Shown: positions 34,490 to 43,336 of the stretch, piece after piece
How the letters are laid out: each line of letters starts with the position of its first letter
How positions within the stretch are numbered: the stretch's first letter is position 1
Assembly: GCA_021800535.1 (NCBI GenBank)
Contig: JAJYYV010000014.1
Span: forward strand, 1 to 43,446
DNA length: 43,446 nucleotides
DNA from: a bacterium
Lineage (GTDB): Bacteria; Ratteibacteria; UBA8468; B48-G9; DTJG01
Direction of reading: 5' to 3'
The notes under the pieces: model-generated
What the model was told of the DNA's origin: nothing
Database searches by the model: none
The model's input: the letters and a program-made list of their open reading frames with translations, nothing else
Position numbers and translations under genes: made by a program

Positions 34490-36516
34490 TATTTTTTCTT
34501 ATGTTTATCTATGTATTGTTGTGAAATTGATTCTAAAAAATTATGATGAATATTTTTTAAATTATTAAAATCTTCATTACTAATTTGAGCATCTATAAGA
34601 CTATTTTTTATTTTATCCAAATATTTATGATAGTCTTTATGTAAACGATAAATAAGACTTTTTTTATCTATTTTTAATCTATTAATATCCTTATATACAG
34701 GACATTTTTGTTCATTGCCTAAATCAAGTGTTGAAATAATCTGAGGGTTTATCTTTATCTCTTTAGATAAAAATTTATTATATTCCAAATGTTTTGCATA
34801 TAAACCCAATAAACTATTTGGATGAATTTCATTCTTTTTTAATATTTTTGAAGATTTAAGAAAAGTAAGCAATTTATCCAGAGGCATAGGCATACCAATT
34901 GAATACCCCTGCAAAAGTGGCACATTTAAAACTATCATTGCATCTAAAATATCTCTATTTTCCACTCCTTTTACTATCATAGTGGTACCCAAGGTTGCAG
35001 ATATATCAAGAATTGTTTCAATAAAATTAATACCTGATGGATCATCTTTTAAAGTTCTAACAAAATTCTGGTCCAATTTTATCTGATCAAAAGGTAAATT
35101 TTTTAATTCCAATAATGAAGCATTGGTTCTTTCCACATCATCCAATGCTAAAAGAATACCCAATGATTTAAGGTCTAAGAGATGTTCTAATACTTCTTTT
35201 TGTTCTATAAAATTTTTGTTTTCCTTTATTTCCAAGACTATAGAAGAAGTATTTATGTTATTTTCATTAAGAGCTTCTTTTAAATATTGCAGACGTCTGA
35301 TAGAAAGAGAAGCAAAATCTATATTAACTGATACCCAAAGATTAAACCCGGAATCTTTTATTTTTGCTATATCCTGTATTGATTGTAAAAGCACCTGTTT
35401 ACTCAGGTCAAAGATATTATAAAGATGCAGATAAGGTAAAAATTTAGATGGAAGTAGTATATGACCATTTTTATCCTGAATACGGGCAAGAGCTTCTATT
35501 CCTACAATTCTTTGTGAATGTATATCTATAATAGGTTGATAAAAATTTTTTATTCTTTTTTCATTTAAAAGGTTCTGTATATAGTTCACCTGAACAGAAA
35601 TAGGTTCTCCATATACAAACCAAAAATTCAGTCTATCATGCTTATGTTCCTTACTTTCATAAAGCGCCTGGTCTGCATAACGAATTAAAATTTCATAACT
35701 TACATCACCAATTAAAGGATATAGACATATTCCTGCACTTAAATTAACAGTTATTTCTTTATTTTTTAATATAATTGGAGTTTGAATAGTTTTTTCAATT
35801 CTATTAAGAACAATTTTAATATCCTCCATAGAAGCACAATCTTCTAAAAGAATAACAAATTCATCTCCTCCTAACCGGGAAATAAAATCAGTGCGGCGGA
35901 TACTATCCTGCATCCTTTTTGCCACAGTTTGCAAAACTATATCGCCTGACTGATGTCCATAATTATCATTGATAGGCTTGAATTCATCTAAATCAATAAT
36001 AATAACACCCAAAAGTTTATTATGACGGATAGACCGGGCCATAGCTTTTTCTATTTCTCTATCCAATGCCCGACGATTAGGTAGATTGGTAAGTTTATCA
36101 GTAAATGCTTGTTTTTCAAGGGTTTCATTAAGTATATAGTTTTCTGTAACATCTATATATGTCCAGATAATCCTGAATGTATTATCTGTTTCTGAAGAAT
36201 CAAAAAGTTGTCCATAAACATCAGTATAAATAATTTTGCCATTTAAAAGACGATAGGCAATATCCTTTCTAAAACCAAAACCATCCTGAAAGATTTTCTT
36301 GATTAACACATCCATATGTAAAAAAGTTGCCTCATCTGGATAAAAATCTTTTATTTGATGTTTTATCATTTCATCCACAGAAGAAACTTTAAACATATTA
36401 AGCATTGCCTGATTAGCATATTCTATGGCACCTTGCGGATATTTTATAACACTGGCACCAACAACTATTTTATCAAGAATATCTTTTTCAAAAATATTTA
36501 TTTTATGTAAATCCAT
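34489..36516 (-). CDS. PAS-GGDEF-EAL protein with C-terminal CZB-like zinc domain
   Basis: A 675-aa c-di-GMP protein. Residues 10-135 form a PAS sensor (YANQAMLNMF). The GGDEF domain (about 135-300) has an intact catalytic RLGGDEF at about 215 and the inhibitory RxxD just before it. The EAL domain (about 310-550) has EAL at about 341, VSVN, LEIKEN, LALDD, IKLD and LLQGY, but the general-base Glu of EGVE is Lys516 (KGVEN). The tail carries His576, Cys605, His626 and His630 in the order of a CZB zinc-binding domain. Net diguanylate cyclase activity, tuned by PAS and zinc signals, is the expectation. No transmembrane segment is seen. It is divergent from hisS. Confidence 0.88.
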   Translation of the reverse strand: MDLHKINIFEKDILDKIVVGASVIKYPQGAIEYANQAMLNMFKVSSVDEMIKHQIKDFYPDEATFLHMDVLIKKIFQDGFGFRKDIAYRLLNGKIIYTDVYGQLFDSSETDNTFRIIWTYIDVTENYILNETLEKQAFTDKLTNLPNRRALDREIEKAMARSIRHNKLLGVIIIDLDEFKPINDNYGHQSGDIVLQTVAKRMQDSIRRTDFISRLGGDEFVILLEDCASMEDIKIVLNRIEKTIQTPIILKNKEITVNLSAGICLYPLIGDVSYEILIRYADQALYESKEHKHDRLNFWFVYGEPISVQVNYIQNLLNEKRIKNFYQPIIDIHSQRIVGIEALARIQDKNGHILLPSKFLPYLHLYNIFDLSKQVLLQSIQDIAKIKDSGFNLWVSVNIDFASLSIRRLQYLKEALNENNINTSSIVLEIKENKNFIEQKEVLEHLLDLKSLGILLALDDVERTNASLLELKNLPFDQIKLDQNFVRTLKDDPSGINFIETILDISATLGTTMIVKGVENRDILDAMIVLNVPLLQGYSIGMPMPLDKLLTFLKSSKILKKNEIHPNSLLGLYAKHLEYNKFLSKEIKINPQIISTLDLGNEQKCPVYKDINRLKIDKKSLIYRLHKDYHKYLDKIKNSLIDAQISNEDFNNLKNIHHNFLESISQQYIDKHKKK

Positions 36517-36606
36517 AAAATTTTCTTTTAATATTTTTAAAATAAATCACTTTTTATTAATAGCCCAGAAAATTATAACATCAAATAGTTCAATGTTACA
36601 ATTTCT

Positions 36607-36635
36607 TTGACCAAAACTTTCAAATTAGATAAAAT
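36607..36635 (+). promoter_or_regulatory. Promoter placing hisS transcription start at its ATG
   Basis: TTGACC (36607-36612), a 17-bp spacer and TAAAAT (36630-36635) match the consensus at 5 of 6 positions each. Expected transcription starts 7 bp later, at about 36642, while the ATG is at 36643. hisS has no Shine-Dalgarno sequence, so the message is probably leaderless. Confidence 0.6.
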
Positions 36636-36642
36636 AATCCAA

Positions 36643-37887
36643 ATGGATAAAGAAATTAAAACTATCAGGGGTGTAAGAGATTTATTACCGGAAGAATTGG
36701 AAAAATGGCAATTTGCAGAAGAAAAAGCAGTCTCTCTTTTCAAATCTTTTGGATTTGAAGAAATAAGAATCCCGATTATTGAAGAAGCAGCTCTTTTTCA
36801 AAGAAGTGTAGGGACATATACTGACATAGTCCAAAAAGAAATGTATATCTTCTCAGATAAAAAAGGCAGAGTTATTGCTCTTAGACCGGAAGCAACAGCA
36901 GGAGTTGTTCGTGCATATATTGAACATAGAATGTTTGATGTAAAAAAAATTCATAAATTTTATTATTCAGGTCCAATGTTTAGATATGACAGACCTCAAA
37001 AGGGCAGGTACAGACAATTTTATCAGATGGGTGTGGAAATTTTTGGAGGAGAAAATGGTTTCTATGATGGAGAAGTAATACTGCTGTTAGATAAATTTAT
37101 ATCCAGCATCGGATTTAAAGATTATATCATAGAAATAAACTCTATTGGATGTAATAAATGCAAACCAATATATACAGAAAAACTTTCTAATTATTTATCT
37201 GAAAATCTTTCTTCTTTTTGTAATGATTGTAAAATCCGGGCACAAAACAATGTTTTAAGAGTAATGGATTGTAAAAATCAAACCTGTCAGCAAATTTTAA
37301 AAGATGGACCAAACATTAATGATTTTTTATGTCAGGATTGTAAGCAGCATAAAGAACAAACATATCAATATCTTAAAATTTTTTCTATTCCTTATAAGGA
37401 AAATCCATATCTTGTCAGAGGACTTGATTATTATACAAAAACCGTTTTTGAGGTTAAAATTTCAGGAGAGGAAAATTCAGTGGCTGGTGGAGGAAGGTAT
37501 GATAATCTTGTTGACCAATTAGGAGGACCTTGTATACCAGCAGTAGGTTTTGCAATAGGCATGGATAGAATCTGTGAAATCTTAAAAAACCCTGAAAAAA
37601 AAGACAGAATTATTTGGGTTGTTTTTCTTGATGAAAAATCATTTGCTGAAGGTATTCCAATAATAGATAAACTAAGAAAAAAAAATATTAAAATAATAAT
37701 AGATTATGATAAAAGGTCATTAAAAAATTATTTAAAAATTGTAAATAAACAAAAAATTGAAGAAGTTTTCATTTTAGGAGAAAATGAGCTATCACAAAAA
37801 TCTTTTCTTTATAAAAATATGAAAAATGGAACACAACAATTAATTCATTTCAATGATATAACCACTTTTTTTGGAGAAAACTTATGA
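36643..37887 (+). CDS. hisS: Histidyl-tRNA synthetase
   Basis: A 414-aa class II synthetase. Motif 1 is near IKTIRGVRDLLPEE, motif 2 in MFRYDRPQKGRYRQFYQMGVE, and the histidine-A motif in LVRGLDYYTKTVFE. Motif 3 is AVGFAIGMDRI, and the C-terminal anticodon-binding domain follows. Four extra Cys pairs occur at about residues 172-240 (CNKCK, CNDCK, CQDCK), as in many bacterial HisRS. The ATG at 36643 is preferred to a TTG at 36607 because the latter forms part of the promoter. The stop overlaps the aspS start (ATGA). Confidence 0.96.
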   Translation: MDKEIKTIRGVRDLLPEELEKWQFAEEKAVSLFKSFGFEEIRIPIIEEAALFQRSVGTYTDIVQKEMYIFSDKKGRVIALRPEATAGVVRAYIEHRMFDVKKIHKFYYSGPMFRYDRPQKGRYRQFYQMGVEIFGGENGFYDGEVILLLDKFISSIGFKDYIIEINSIGCNKCKPIYTEKLSNYLSENLSSFCNDCKIRAQNNVLRVMDCKNQTCQQILKDGPNINDFLCQDCKQHKEQTYQYLKIFSIPYKENPYLVRGLDYYTKTVFEVKISGEENSVAGGGRYDNLVDQLGGPCIPAVGFAIGMDRICEILKNPEKKDRIIWVVFLDEKSFAEGIPIIDKLRKKNIKIIIDYDKRSLKNYLKIVNKQKIEEVFILGENELSQKSFLYKNMKNGTQQLIHFNDITTFFGENL

Positions 37888-39641
37888 TAAGAACCCATAC
37901 ATGTGGACAATTAACTATTAAAGATATAGGAAAAGAAGTTAAACTTGCTGGCTGGGTCTCTAAAATCAGGGACCACGGCAATATTTTATTTATTGACCTG
38001 AGAGACAGGTATGGAATTACTCAAATTGTTATAGATGATTCAGATGAAATTCAAAATATAGGGGTAAAACCAGAATCAGTCATCAGTATTGAAGGTACTG
38101 TTGTTCAACGACCAGATTCAACAATTAATTCAAAACTCCTTACAGGTGAAATAGAAGTTAAATTAGAAAAGATTAACATTTTGAATGATTCCCACCAGCC
38201 ATTACCATTTGAAATAGAAGATGCCGGGTCTGTAAATGAAAATGTCCGACTTAAATACAGATATCTTGACTTAAGAAGAAATGAGATTAAAGAAAATATT
38301 ATTTTCAGAAGTAAATTTATTCAAAGTATAAGAGAGTTTTTAGGAAAAGAAAACTTTCTTGAAATAGAAACACCTATGCTTACCAAAAGCACTCCGGAAG
38401 GAGCAAGGGATTTTCTTGTTCCAAGCAGATTAGAATCTGGAAAATTTTATGCCTTACCACAATCCCCCCAGTTGTTTAAACAAATTCTTATGATTTCAGG
38501 CTTTGATAAATATTTCCAGGTTGCCCGTTGTTTTAGAGATGAAGACCTACGCGCAGACAGACAGCCGGAATTTACACAGATTGATATGGAAATGTCCTTT
38601 GTGGAACAAAATGATATCATAAATATTTCTGAAGCAGTTGTTAAATATGCAATTGAAAAAACTCTTGATATTAATATAGAAACTCCTTTTCCAAAGATAA
38701 AATATTCTGAAGCAATGGAAAAATATGGAACAGACAAACCTGATATCAGTTTTGGATTTATTTTACAAAATATAACAGACTATTTAAAAAAATCAGGACT
38801 TGACTTTATTGATAAAATTATTGAAAAAAATGGGATTATAAAAGCAATAAAAATTGAAGACGGAGATAAAATTTCTTTAAAAGATATAGATAATATAAAT
38901 CAATTTATCAAAGAAAAAGGTGGCAATGGTATTGGCTGGATTAGATTTAAAGACAATGATTACCAATCTCCAATAAAAAAGTTTTTGAAACAGGATATCA
39001 TTGAAAATATAAAAACCAACTTAAATATAAAATCTGGTGCTCTTATTCTATTTTTAGGAGGAAACCCTGAATGGGTGAATGAAATTTTAGGTTTTATAAG
39101 AATACAGATATCTGATAAATTAAAAATAAAAAATCCTGATAATAAATTTTATTTTTTATGGATTGTTGATTTCCCACTGTTTGAATTCAGCAAAGAAGAA
39201 AACAAAATTGTTTCCCGGCATCATCCTTTTACCAGTCCTGAACATGAAAGTTTTAAAAATCATGATAATCCTTTAAATATTACTGCCCAGGCCTATGACC
39301 TTGTTCTTAATGGTACAGAAATTGGCGGTGGAAGTATAAGAATCCATAAAAAATCCATGCAAGAAAAAATATTTGAAATTCTTGGCATAAAAAAAGAGGA
39401 TTATCAGGAAAAATTTGGATTTCTTCTGGATGCATTATCTTTTGGAGCGCCTCCCCATGGAGGAATAGCCTTTGGACTTGACAGACTTATTATGCTTTTG
39501 AAAAAACAAGATTCTATCAGAGAGATTATAGCATTTCCCAAAACACAGAAAGGGACATGTCTTCTTTCAGGTGCTCCAGATTATGTAGAATCCAAACAAT
39601 TAAAAGATTTAAAAATTAAGATTGACTTACCTGAAAAATAA
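37884..39641 (+). CDS. aspS: Aspartyl-tRNA synthetase (probably non-discriminating)
   Basis: A 585-aa bacterial-type AspRS with OB-fold anticodon domain (AGWVSKIRDHG...FIDLRDRYG), class II core (FLEIETPMLTKSTPEGARDFLVP, QSPQLFKQILM, FRDEDLRADRQPEFTQIDME) and the inserted GAD domain (near 290-400). The last motif is GIAFGLDRLIML. The His in RDHG at the anticodon domain is the residue associated with enzymes that also charge tRNA-Asn, which would then need GatCAB. This is an inference from one position. It overlaps hisS by 4 bp, a common gene pair. Confidence 0.95.
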   Translation: MIRTHTCGQLTIKDIGKEVKLAGWVSKIRDHGNILFIDLRDRYGITQIVIDDSDEIQNIGVKPESVISIEGTVVQRPDSTINSKLLTGEIEVKLEKINILNDSHQPLPFEIEDAGSVNENVRLKYRYLDLRRNEIKENIIFRSKFIQSIREFLGKENFLEIETPMLTKSTPEGARDFLVPSRLESGKFYALPQSPQLFKQILMISGFDKYFQVARCFRDEDLRADRQPEFTQIDMEMSFVEQNDIINISEAVVKYAIEKTLDINIETPFPKIKYSEAMEKYGTDKPDISFGFILQNITDYLKKSGLDFIDKIIEKNGIIKAIKIEDGDKISLKDIDNINQFIKEKGGNGIGWIRFKDNDYQSPIKKFLKQDIIENIKTNLNIKSGALILFLGGNPEWVNEILGFIRIQISDKLKIKNPDNKFYFLWIVDFPLFEFSKEENKIVSRHHPFTSPEHESFKNHDNPLNITAQAYDLVLNGTEIGGGSIRIHKKSMQEKIFEILGIKKEDYQEKFGFLLDALSFGAPPHGGIAFGLDRLIMLLKKQDSIREIIAFPKTQKGTCLLSGAPDYVESKQLKDLKIKIDLPEK

Positions 39642-39705
39642 TGATAACTTATAAATATTATAAATATTTATTTTATACTAAACTTAAATTTAAGTGGAGG
39701 AAACT

Positions 39706-40395
39706 ATGAAATATTTCTTTTTATATGGTTCTTTTATTTCTTTAATGATTTTAGCAACCGGATGTTCAACAATAAATCAACAATCAAAGCAAAAAATAAC
39801 TTTAACAGAGGCACAACAGTTGGAAATCCAAATGCGACAGGTAAAAGCAATTTCTGAAACAGCTCTTGATGTTAGTAAAGAATCCCACAAATATGCTCAA
39901 ATGGCATACAATACAAGCAATCAGGCAAACGCAACTGCTGATACCGCATTTCAAGCCGCAAACAATGCCATAAAAGCCTCTCAACAAGCAGTTGAATCAG
40001 CAAAAGAATCTGCAAAACAAGCTATGGATTATGCTAACAAACAATCACAAAAAGCTATTGATGCAGCAAATAATGCAATCAGTGTATCAAATGAAAACTC
40101 TGCTAAATCCATAGCAGCAGCAAATCAGGTAATGGCTGAAATGGGAAGAATAAAAGCCACTGTAAAAACTGTCCAGTATGAACCAGTGCTACCAGGCAGA
40201 CCAAAAGTTTTAAGTTCAACAGGTTCTCAATTTGGAAGAAAATATACAATTAAAAGTGGAGATACCTTAAGCGGAATATCTTTAAAATTTTATGGCACTG
40301 CTAATAAATGGAGAAAAATCTATAATGCCAATAGAGATATAATAAGAAACCCATCTGATTTAATAATTGGCACAAAAATAATAATTCCACAATAA
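39706..40395 (+). CDS. LysM lipoprotein with alanine-rich coiled coil
   Basis: A 229-aa envelope protein. The signal peptide ends in the lipobox LATGC (Cys20). A long Ala/Ser/Gln-rich helix (about residues 35-145) in heptads resembles Lpp and other outer-membrane lipoproteins. A C-terminal LysM domain (YTIKSGDTLSGISLKFYG..NKWRKIYNAN) binds peptidoglycan. The design tethers the outer membrane to the cell wall. I use the ATG at 39706, 5 nt after GGAGG, because it opens the signal peptide; the GTG at 39694 overlaps the ribosome-binding site. The stop overlaps the phoH ATG by 1 bp (TAATG). Confidence 0.85.
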   Translation: MKYFFLYGSFISLMILATGCSTINQQSKQKITLTEAQQLEIQMRQVKAISETALDVSKESHKYAQMAYNTSNQANATADTAFQAANNAIKASQQAVESAKESAKQAMDYANKQSQKAIDAANNAISVSNENSAKSIAAANQVMAEMGRIKATVKTVQYEPVLPGRPKVLSSTGSQFGRKYTIKSGDTLSGISLKFYGTANKWRKIYNANRDIIRNPSDLIIGTKIIIPQ

Positions 40396-41435
40396 TGGTT
40401 TTAGTTAAAGAAATCAATTTCTCAAACAGAGATGCTCAAATTATTTTTGGAAGTTATGATTCAAACTTAAAACTCCTTGAAGACATTTTAGATGTAGAAT
40501 TATATGCAAGAGGTAATATCTTAAAATTAAAAGGAGAACAAAATAATATTGAAAAAAGTATTCTGCTTTTTCATGCTCTTATAAAAAAAATTGAAACAAC
40601 TGATTCTCTTACACATCGTGATATTTTAGAAACTATAGCCCAAATAAAAAATAAAGATATATATTTTCAAAAAGATATACTTCAACAAACTTTACCAAAA
40701 AACCTGGAAAAACAGGAAATATTTATTAAATCAAGAAAAGAATTTATATATCCACAAAGCACTATTCAAAAAAACTATATAAAAGCCATTAAAAACTATT
40801 CTCTTACAGTAGGAATTGGTCCGGCAGGAACAGGAAAAACATATCTTGCAGTATCCTGTGCCATAGAATCTATAAAAAAGGGGTTATTCAGAAGAGTTAT
40901 TCTTACCAGACCGGCGCTAGAAGCAGGGGAAAGACTTGGATTTCTCCCAGGAGACCTTGAAGAAAAAATAAAACCTTACCTTCAGCCTATATATGATGCC
41001 TTATATGATATTATGAAATACGATGAACTTAAAAAATGGACAGACCAGAAAATTATAGAAATTATACCACTGGCTTATATGAGAGGAAGAACCTTAAGTG
41101 ATGCTTTTATAATTCTTGATGAGGCTCAAAATACTACAACTGAACAGATAAAAATGTTTCTTACCAGACTGGGGATAAATTCAAAAGCTGTTGTTACCGG
41201 TGATATAACACAAATAGACCAACCTCTTACAATGACAACTTCTGGTCTTGTTGTATGTGAAAAAGTATTAAAAGGAATAAAAGATATAAAATTTATATAT
41301 TTTTCCGAAAAAGATGTTGTCAGACATTATCTTGTAAAAAAAATTATCAAAGCATATACAAAATACAATGAAAAAAATGAAAAATTTTCCTATCAGGATA
41401 ACAATAAACAATCTTCAGAAAAAGAAAAAAATTAA
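40395..41435 (+). CDS. phoH: PhoH family ATPase
   Basis: A 346-aa protein of the PhoH/PhoL type, a P-loop ATPase linked to ribosome and RNA metabolism through its neighbour ybeY. Walker A reads GPAGTGKT near residue 142, Walker B FIILDEAQN near 235, and VLTRPALEAGERLGFLPGDLEEK is the diagnostic central motif. The N-terminal 110 residues form the usual KH-like portion. It starts inside the LysM gene stop and overlaps ybeY by about 68 bp. Confidence 0.95.
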   Translation: MVLVKEINFSNRDAQIIFGSYDSNLKLLEDILDVELYARGNILKLKGEQNNIEKSILLFHALIKKIETTDSLTHRDILETIAQIKNKDIYFQKDILQQTLPKNLEKQEIFIKSRKEFIYPQSTIQKNYIKAIKNYSLTVGIGPAGTGKTYLAVSCAIESIKKGLFRRVILTRPALEAGERLGFLPGDLEEKIKPYLQPIYDALYDIMKYDELKKWTDQKIIEIIPLAYMRGRTLSDAFIILDEAQNTTTEQIKMFLTRLGINSKAVVTGDITQIDQPLTMTTSGLVVCEKVLKGIKDIKFIYFSEKDVVRHYLVKKIIKAYTKYNEKNEKFSYQDNNKQSSEKEKN

Positions 41436-41820
41436 TCTTATGTTATTAAAAGAAAAAGCTTATATCTTAGAACAATATATACCTGCAAATATCAAAGAAA
41501 TATCTGTTAATCTCATAAATGATAAAAAAATAATAGAAGTCAATAAAAAATTTTTAAATAAAAAATCCCACACAGATATAATATCTTTTAAAACAGACCA
41601 GACTATTGATATATTAATTTCAATAGACACAGCAAAAAAGCAGGCAAAAGAATTTAATAATTCTTTTGAAAAAGAAATTTTTTATCTTATAATACATGGA
41701 ATTCTGCACTTTTCCGGTTATAACGATTATTCTATTAACAGCAGAAATAAAATGTTAAAAAAACAGGATATCATATTAAAAAAAATATGGGATAACACAC
41801 AAACAAAAAAAAATGAATAA
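41368..41820 (+). CDS. ybeY: Endoribonuclease YbeY (rRNA maturation)
   Basis: A 150-aa metal-dependent RNase needed for 16S rRNA 3'-end processing and quality control. SHTDIISF (family: RPTDVLSF) and the metal-binding motif HGILHFSGYND are visible. The first two His are kept (His110, His114), but the third metal ligand, normally His, is Asp120. The start overlaps phoH; starts at 41368 or 41377 retain the N-terminal beta strand (ITINN), while the later ATG at 41440 would lose it. It overlaps the next gene by 8 bp. Confidence 0.93.
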   Translation: MKKMKNFPIRITINNLQKKKKINLMLLKEKAYILEQYIPANIKEISVNLINDKKIIEVNKKFLNKKSHTDIISFKTDQTIDILISIDTAKKQAKEFNNSFEKEIFYLIIHGILHFSGYNDYSINSRNKMLKKQDIILKKIWDNTQTKKNE

Positions 41821-42544
41821 CAAATATAGAAAGGATATTATTTCAAGTTTTACAGATGCGTTTAGAGGACTATTTTTTATTTTAAGAACTCAAAGAAACC
41901 TAAGAATTCATTTTATTATTGCGGCATTTGTTATTTTAATTGGAGTTATTTTTAAAATCCCTATTTCGGATTTCCTAATTCTTATTTTATTGATAACTCT
42001 TGTCATCATATCTGAAATTAGTAATACGATAATAGAAATGATTATAGATTTCATAACAGATAAATATACTATAGAAGTTAGAAGATTAAAAGATGTTTCT
42101 GCTTCAATGGTTCTTGTAACAACCGTTAGCGCTGTTATAGTGGGATATTTAATTCTTGCAAGATTTTTTCCTCTATCCCTAAGAAATATTTTTAAAGATA
42201 TTGCTTATTCACCATGGTATTTCACTTTAATAGTTATTATCCTGATAAGTATTCTTTATATATTTATTAAGTTTTTTATAAAAAAGGGAGCGCTTTTTGC
42301 CGGTGGAATGCCAAGCATTCATAGTGGAATAGCATTCAGTATATGGACAATAATATCTTTTATAACATTTGAAAGATATCCTTTAATCTCTTTTCTTGTT
42401 CTATTACTTGCTATATGGGTGGCACAGGGAAGGATTTTAAAAGGAATACATAAAATTGAAGAAGTAGTAATTGGCGCACTCGGAGGTATTCTTATTACAG
42501 TTGTTATCTTTGAAATATTAACAAAAATTGGTTTTTACAAATAA
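41813..42544 (+). CDS. dgkA: Diacylglycerol/undecaprenol kinase fused to a PAP2 phosphatase-like domain
   Basis: A 243-aa membrane protein with two enzymes in line. Residues 1-115 match bacterial DgkA: QRNLRIHF, the Glu-x-x-Asn-Thr-x-x-Glu motif in SEISNTIIEMIIDF and RRLKDVSASMVL. Residues about 135-243 resemble PAP2 phosphatases: KGALFAGGMPSIHSG matches the PSGH motif, and HKIEEVVIGALGG is the third motif region. Together they could phosphorylate and dephosphorylate a polyprenol or diacylglycerol. It is in the usual place of dgkA, between ybeY and recO. Confidence 0.86.
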   Translation: MNNKYRKDIISSFTDAFRGLFFILRTQRNLRIHFIIAAFVILIGVIFKIPISDFLILILLITLVIISEISNTIIEMIIDFITDKYTIEVRRLKDVSASMVLVTTVSAVIVGYLILARFFPLSLRNIFKDIAYSPWYFTLIVIILISILYIFIKFFIKKGALFAGGMPSIHSGIAFSIWTIISFITFERYPLISFLVLLLAIWVAQGRILKGIHKIEEVVIGALGGILITVVIFEILTKIGFYK

Positions 42545-42553
42545 TCAGATTCT

Positions 42554-43273
42554 ATGGCTCCAATAAAAATAACCGGTCTTATATTAAAAAAAACTGATTT
42601 CAGAGAAACAAGTGTTATTCTGAATATACTTACAGAACATTACGGAAAAATTGCAGGGATTTTAAAAGGGGCAAGAAATCCAAAGAAAAAAATTTCACCA
42701 CTTACTTATAGTCAGGGTTCTTATATTGAAATGATTATATATATGAAAAAAATATCAGGTTTAGACCTAATTACCCAGCCATTTCTTAGAAAATATTATG
42801 ATTTTGAAAATGAAAAAAAAATTTTTTGGGAGAAAATACTATTTTCTGTTAATAGCCTTATACCACAGGAAAGAATAGATACAGAATCAATGTTTTCTTT
42901 ATTAATAAAATCAGGGGAAATGCTTACGGATATAAAAAATTTACCAATATTTGAACTTGCTTTTCAAGAAAAGATTTTAACCTTCCTTGGCTTTGGGCCA
43001 TTCCTTTATAAATGTGTTCAATGCGGAAATTCAAATACGCTTAAATTCTTTAGCGGTAAAAAAGGCGGAGTTCTTTGTAAACAATGCGGACAAACAGAAC
43101 CTTCTGCGTTTGCTATATCAGAATCAAGTATAGAAATAATGAGATTTATTGATAAAATTTCATATGAAAAAATTTTAATTATAAAATCTTTTCCTGAAAA
43201 TATATATAATTCTATCAAAAAATGTTTTGATTCCATTATTGCTTATCATATTTCCGAAAAAAAATTTTTATAA
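42554..43273 (+). CDS. recO: DNA repair protein RecO
   Basis: A 239-aa protein starting with the OB fold (TGLILKKTDFRETSVILNILTEHYGKI) and KGARNPKKKISPLT, then a helical region and a C-terminal four-Cys zinc finger (CVQCGNS...CKQCG). It anneals DNA and loads RecA with RecR (also in this window). It follows the Dgk-PAP2 gene by 9 bp in a phoH-ybeY-dgkA-recO operon. The gene era, often in this cluster, is absent here. Confidence 0.94.
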   Translation: MAPIKITGLILKKTDFRETSVILNILTEHYGKIAGILKGARNPKKKISPLTYSQGSYIEMIIYMKKISGLDLITQPFLRKYYDFENEKKIFWEKILFSVNSLIPQERIDTESMFSLLIKSGEMLTDIKNLPIFELAFQEKILTFLGFGPFLYKCVQCGNSNTLKFFSGKKGGVLCKQCGQTEPSAFAISESSIEIMRFIDKISYEKILIIKSFPENIYNSIKKCFDSIIAYHISEKKFL

Positions 43274-43336
43274 TTAAAAATTATGTTAATATAAATAGTA
43301 TATTTATTTTATAAAAACAAATCTATATTTACAAAA

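Noticed and set aside
36607-36642. TTG start giving a 12-residue longer HisRS
   Set aside because: The TTG is part of a near-consensus -35 box and family length supports the ATG at 36643.
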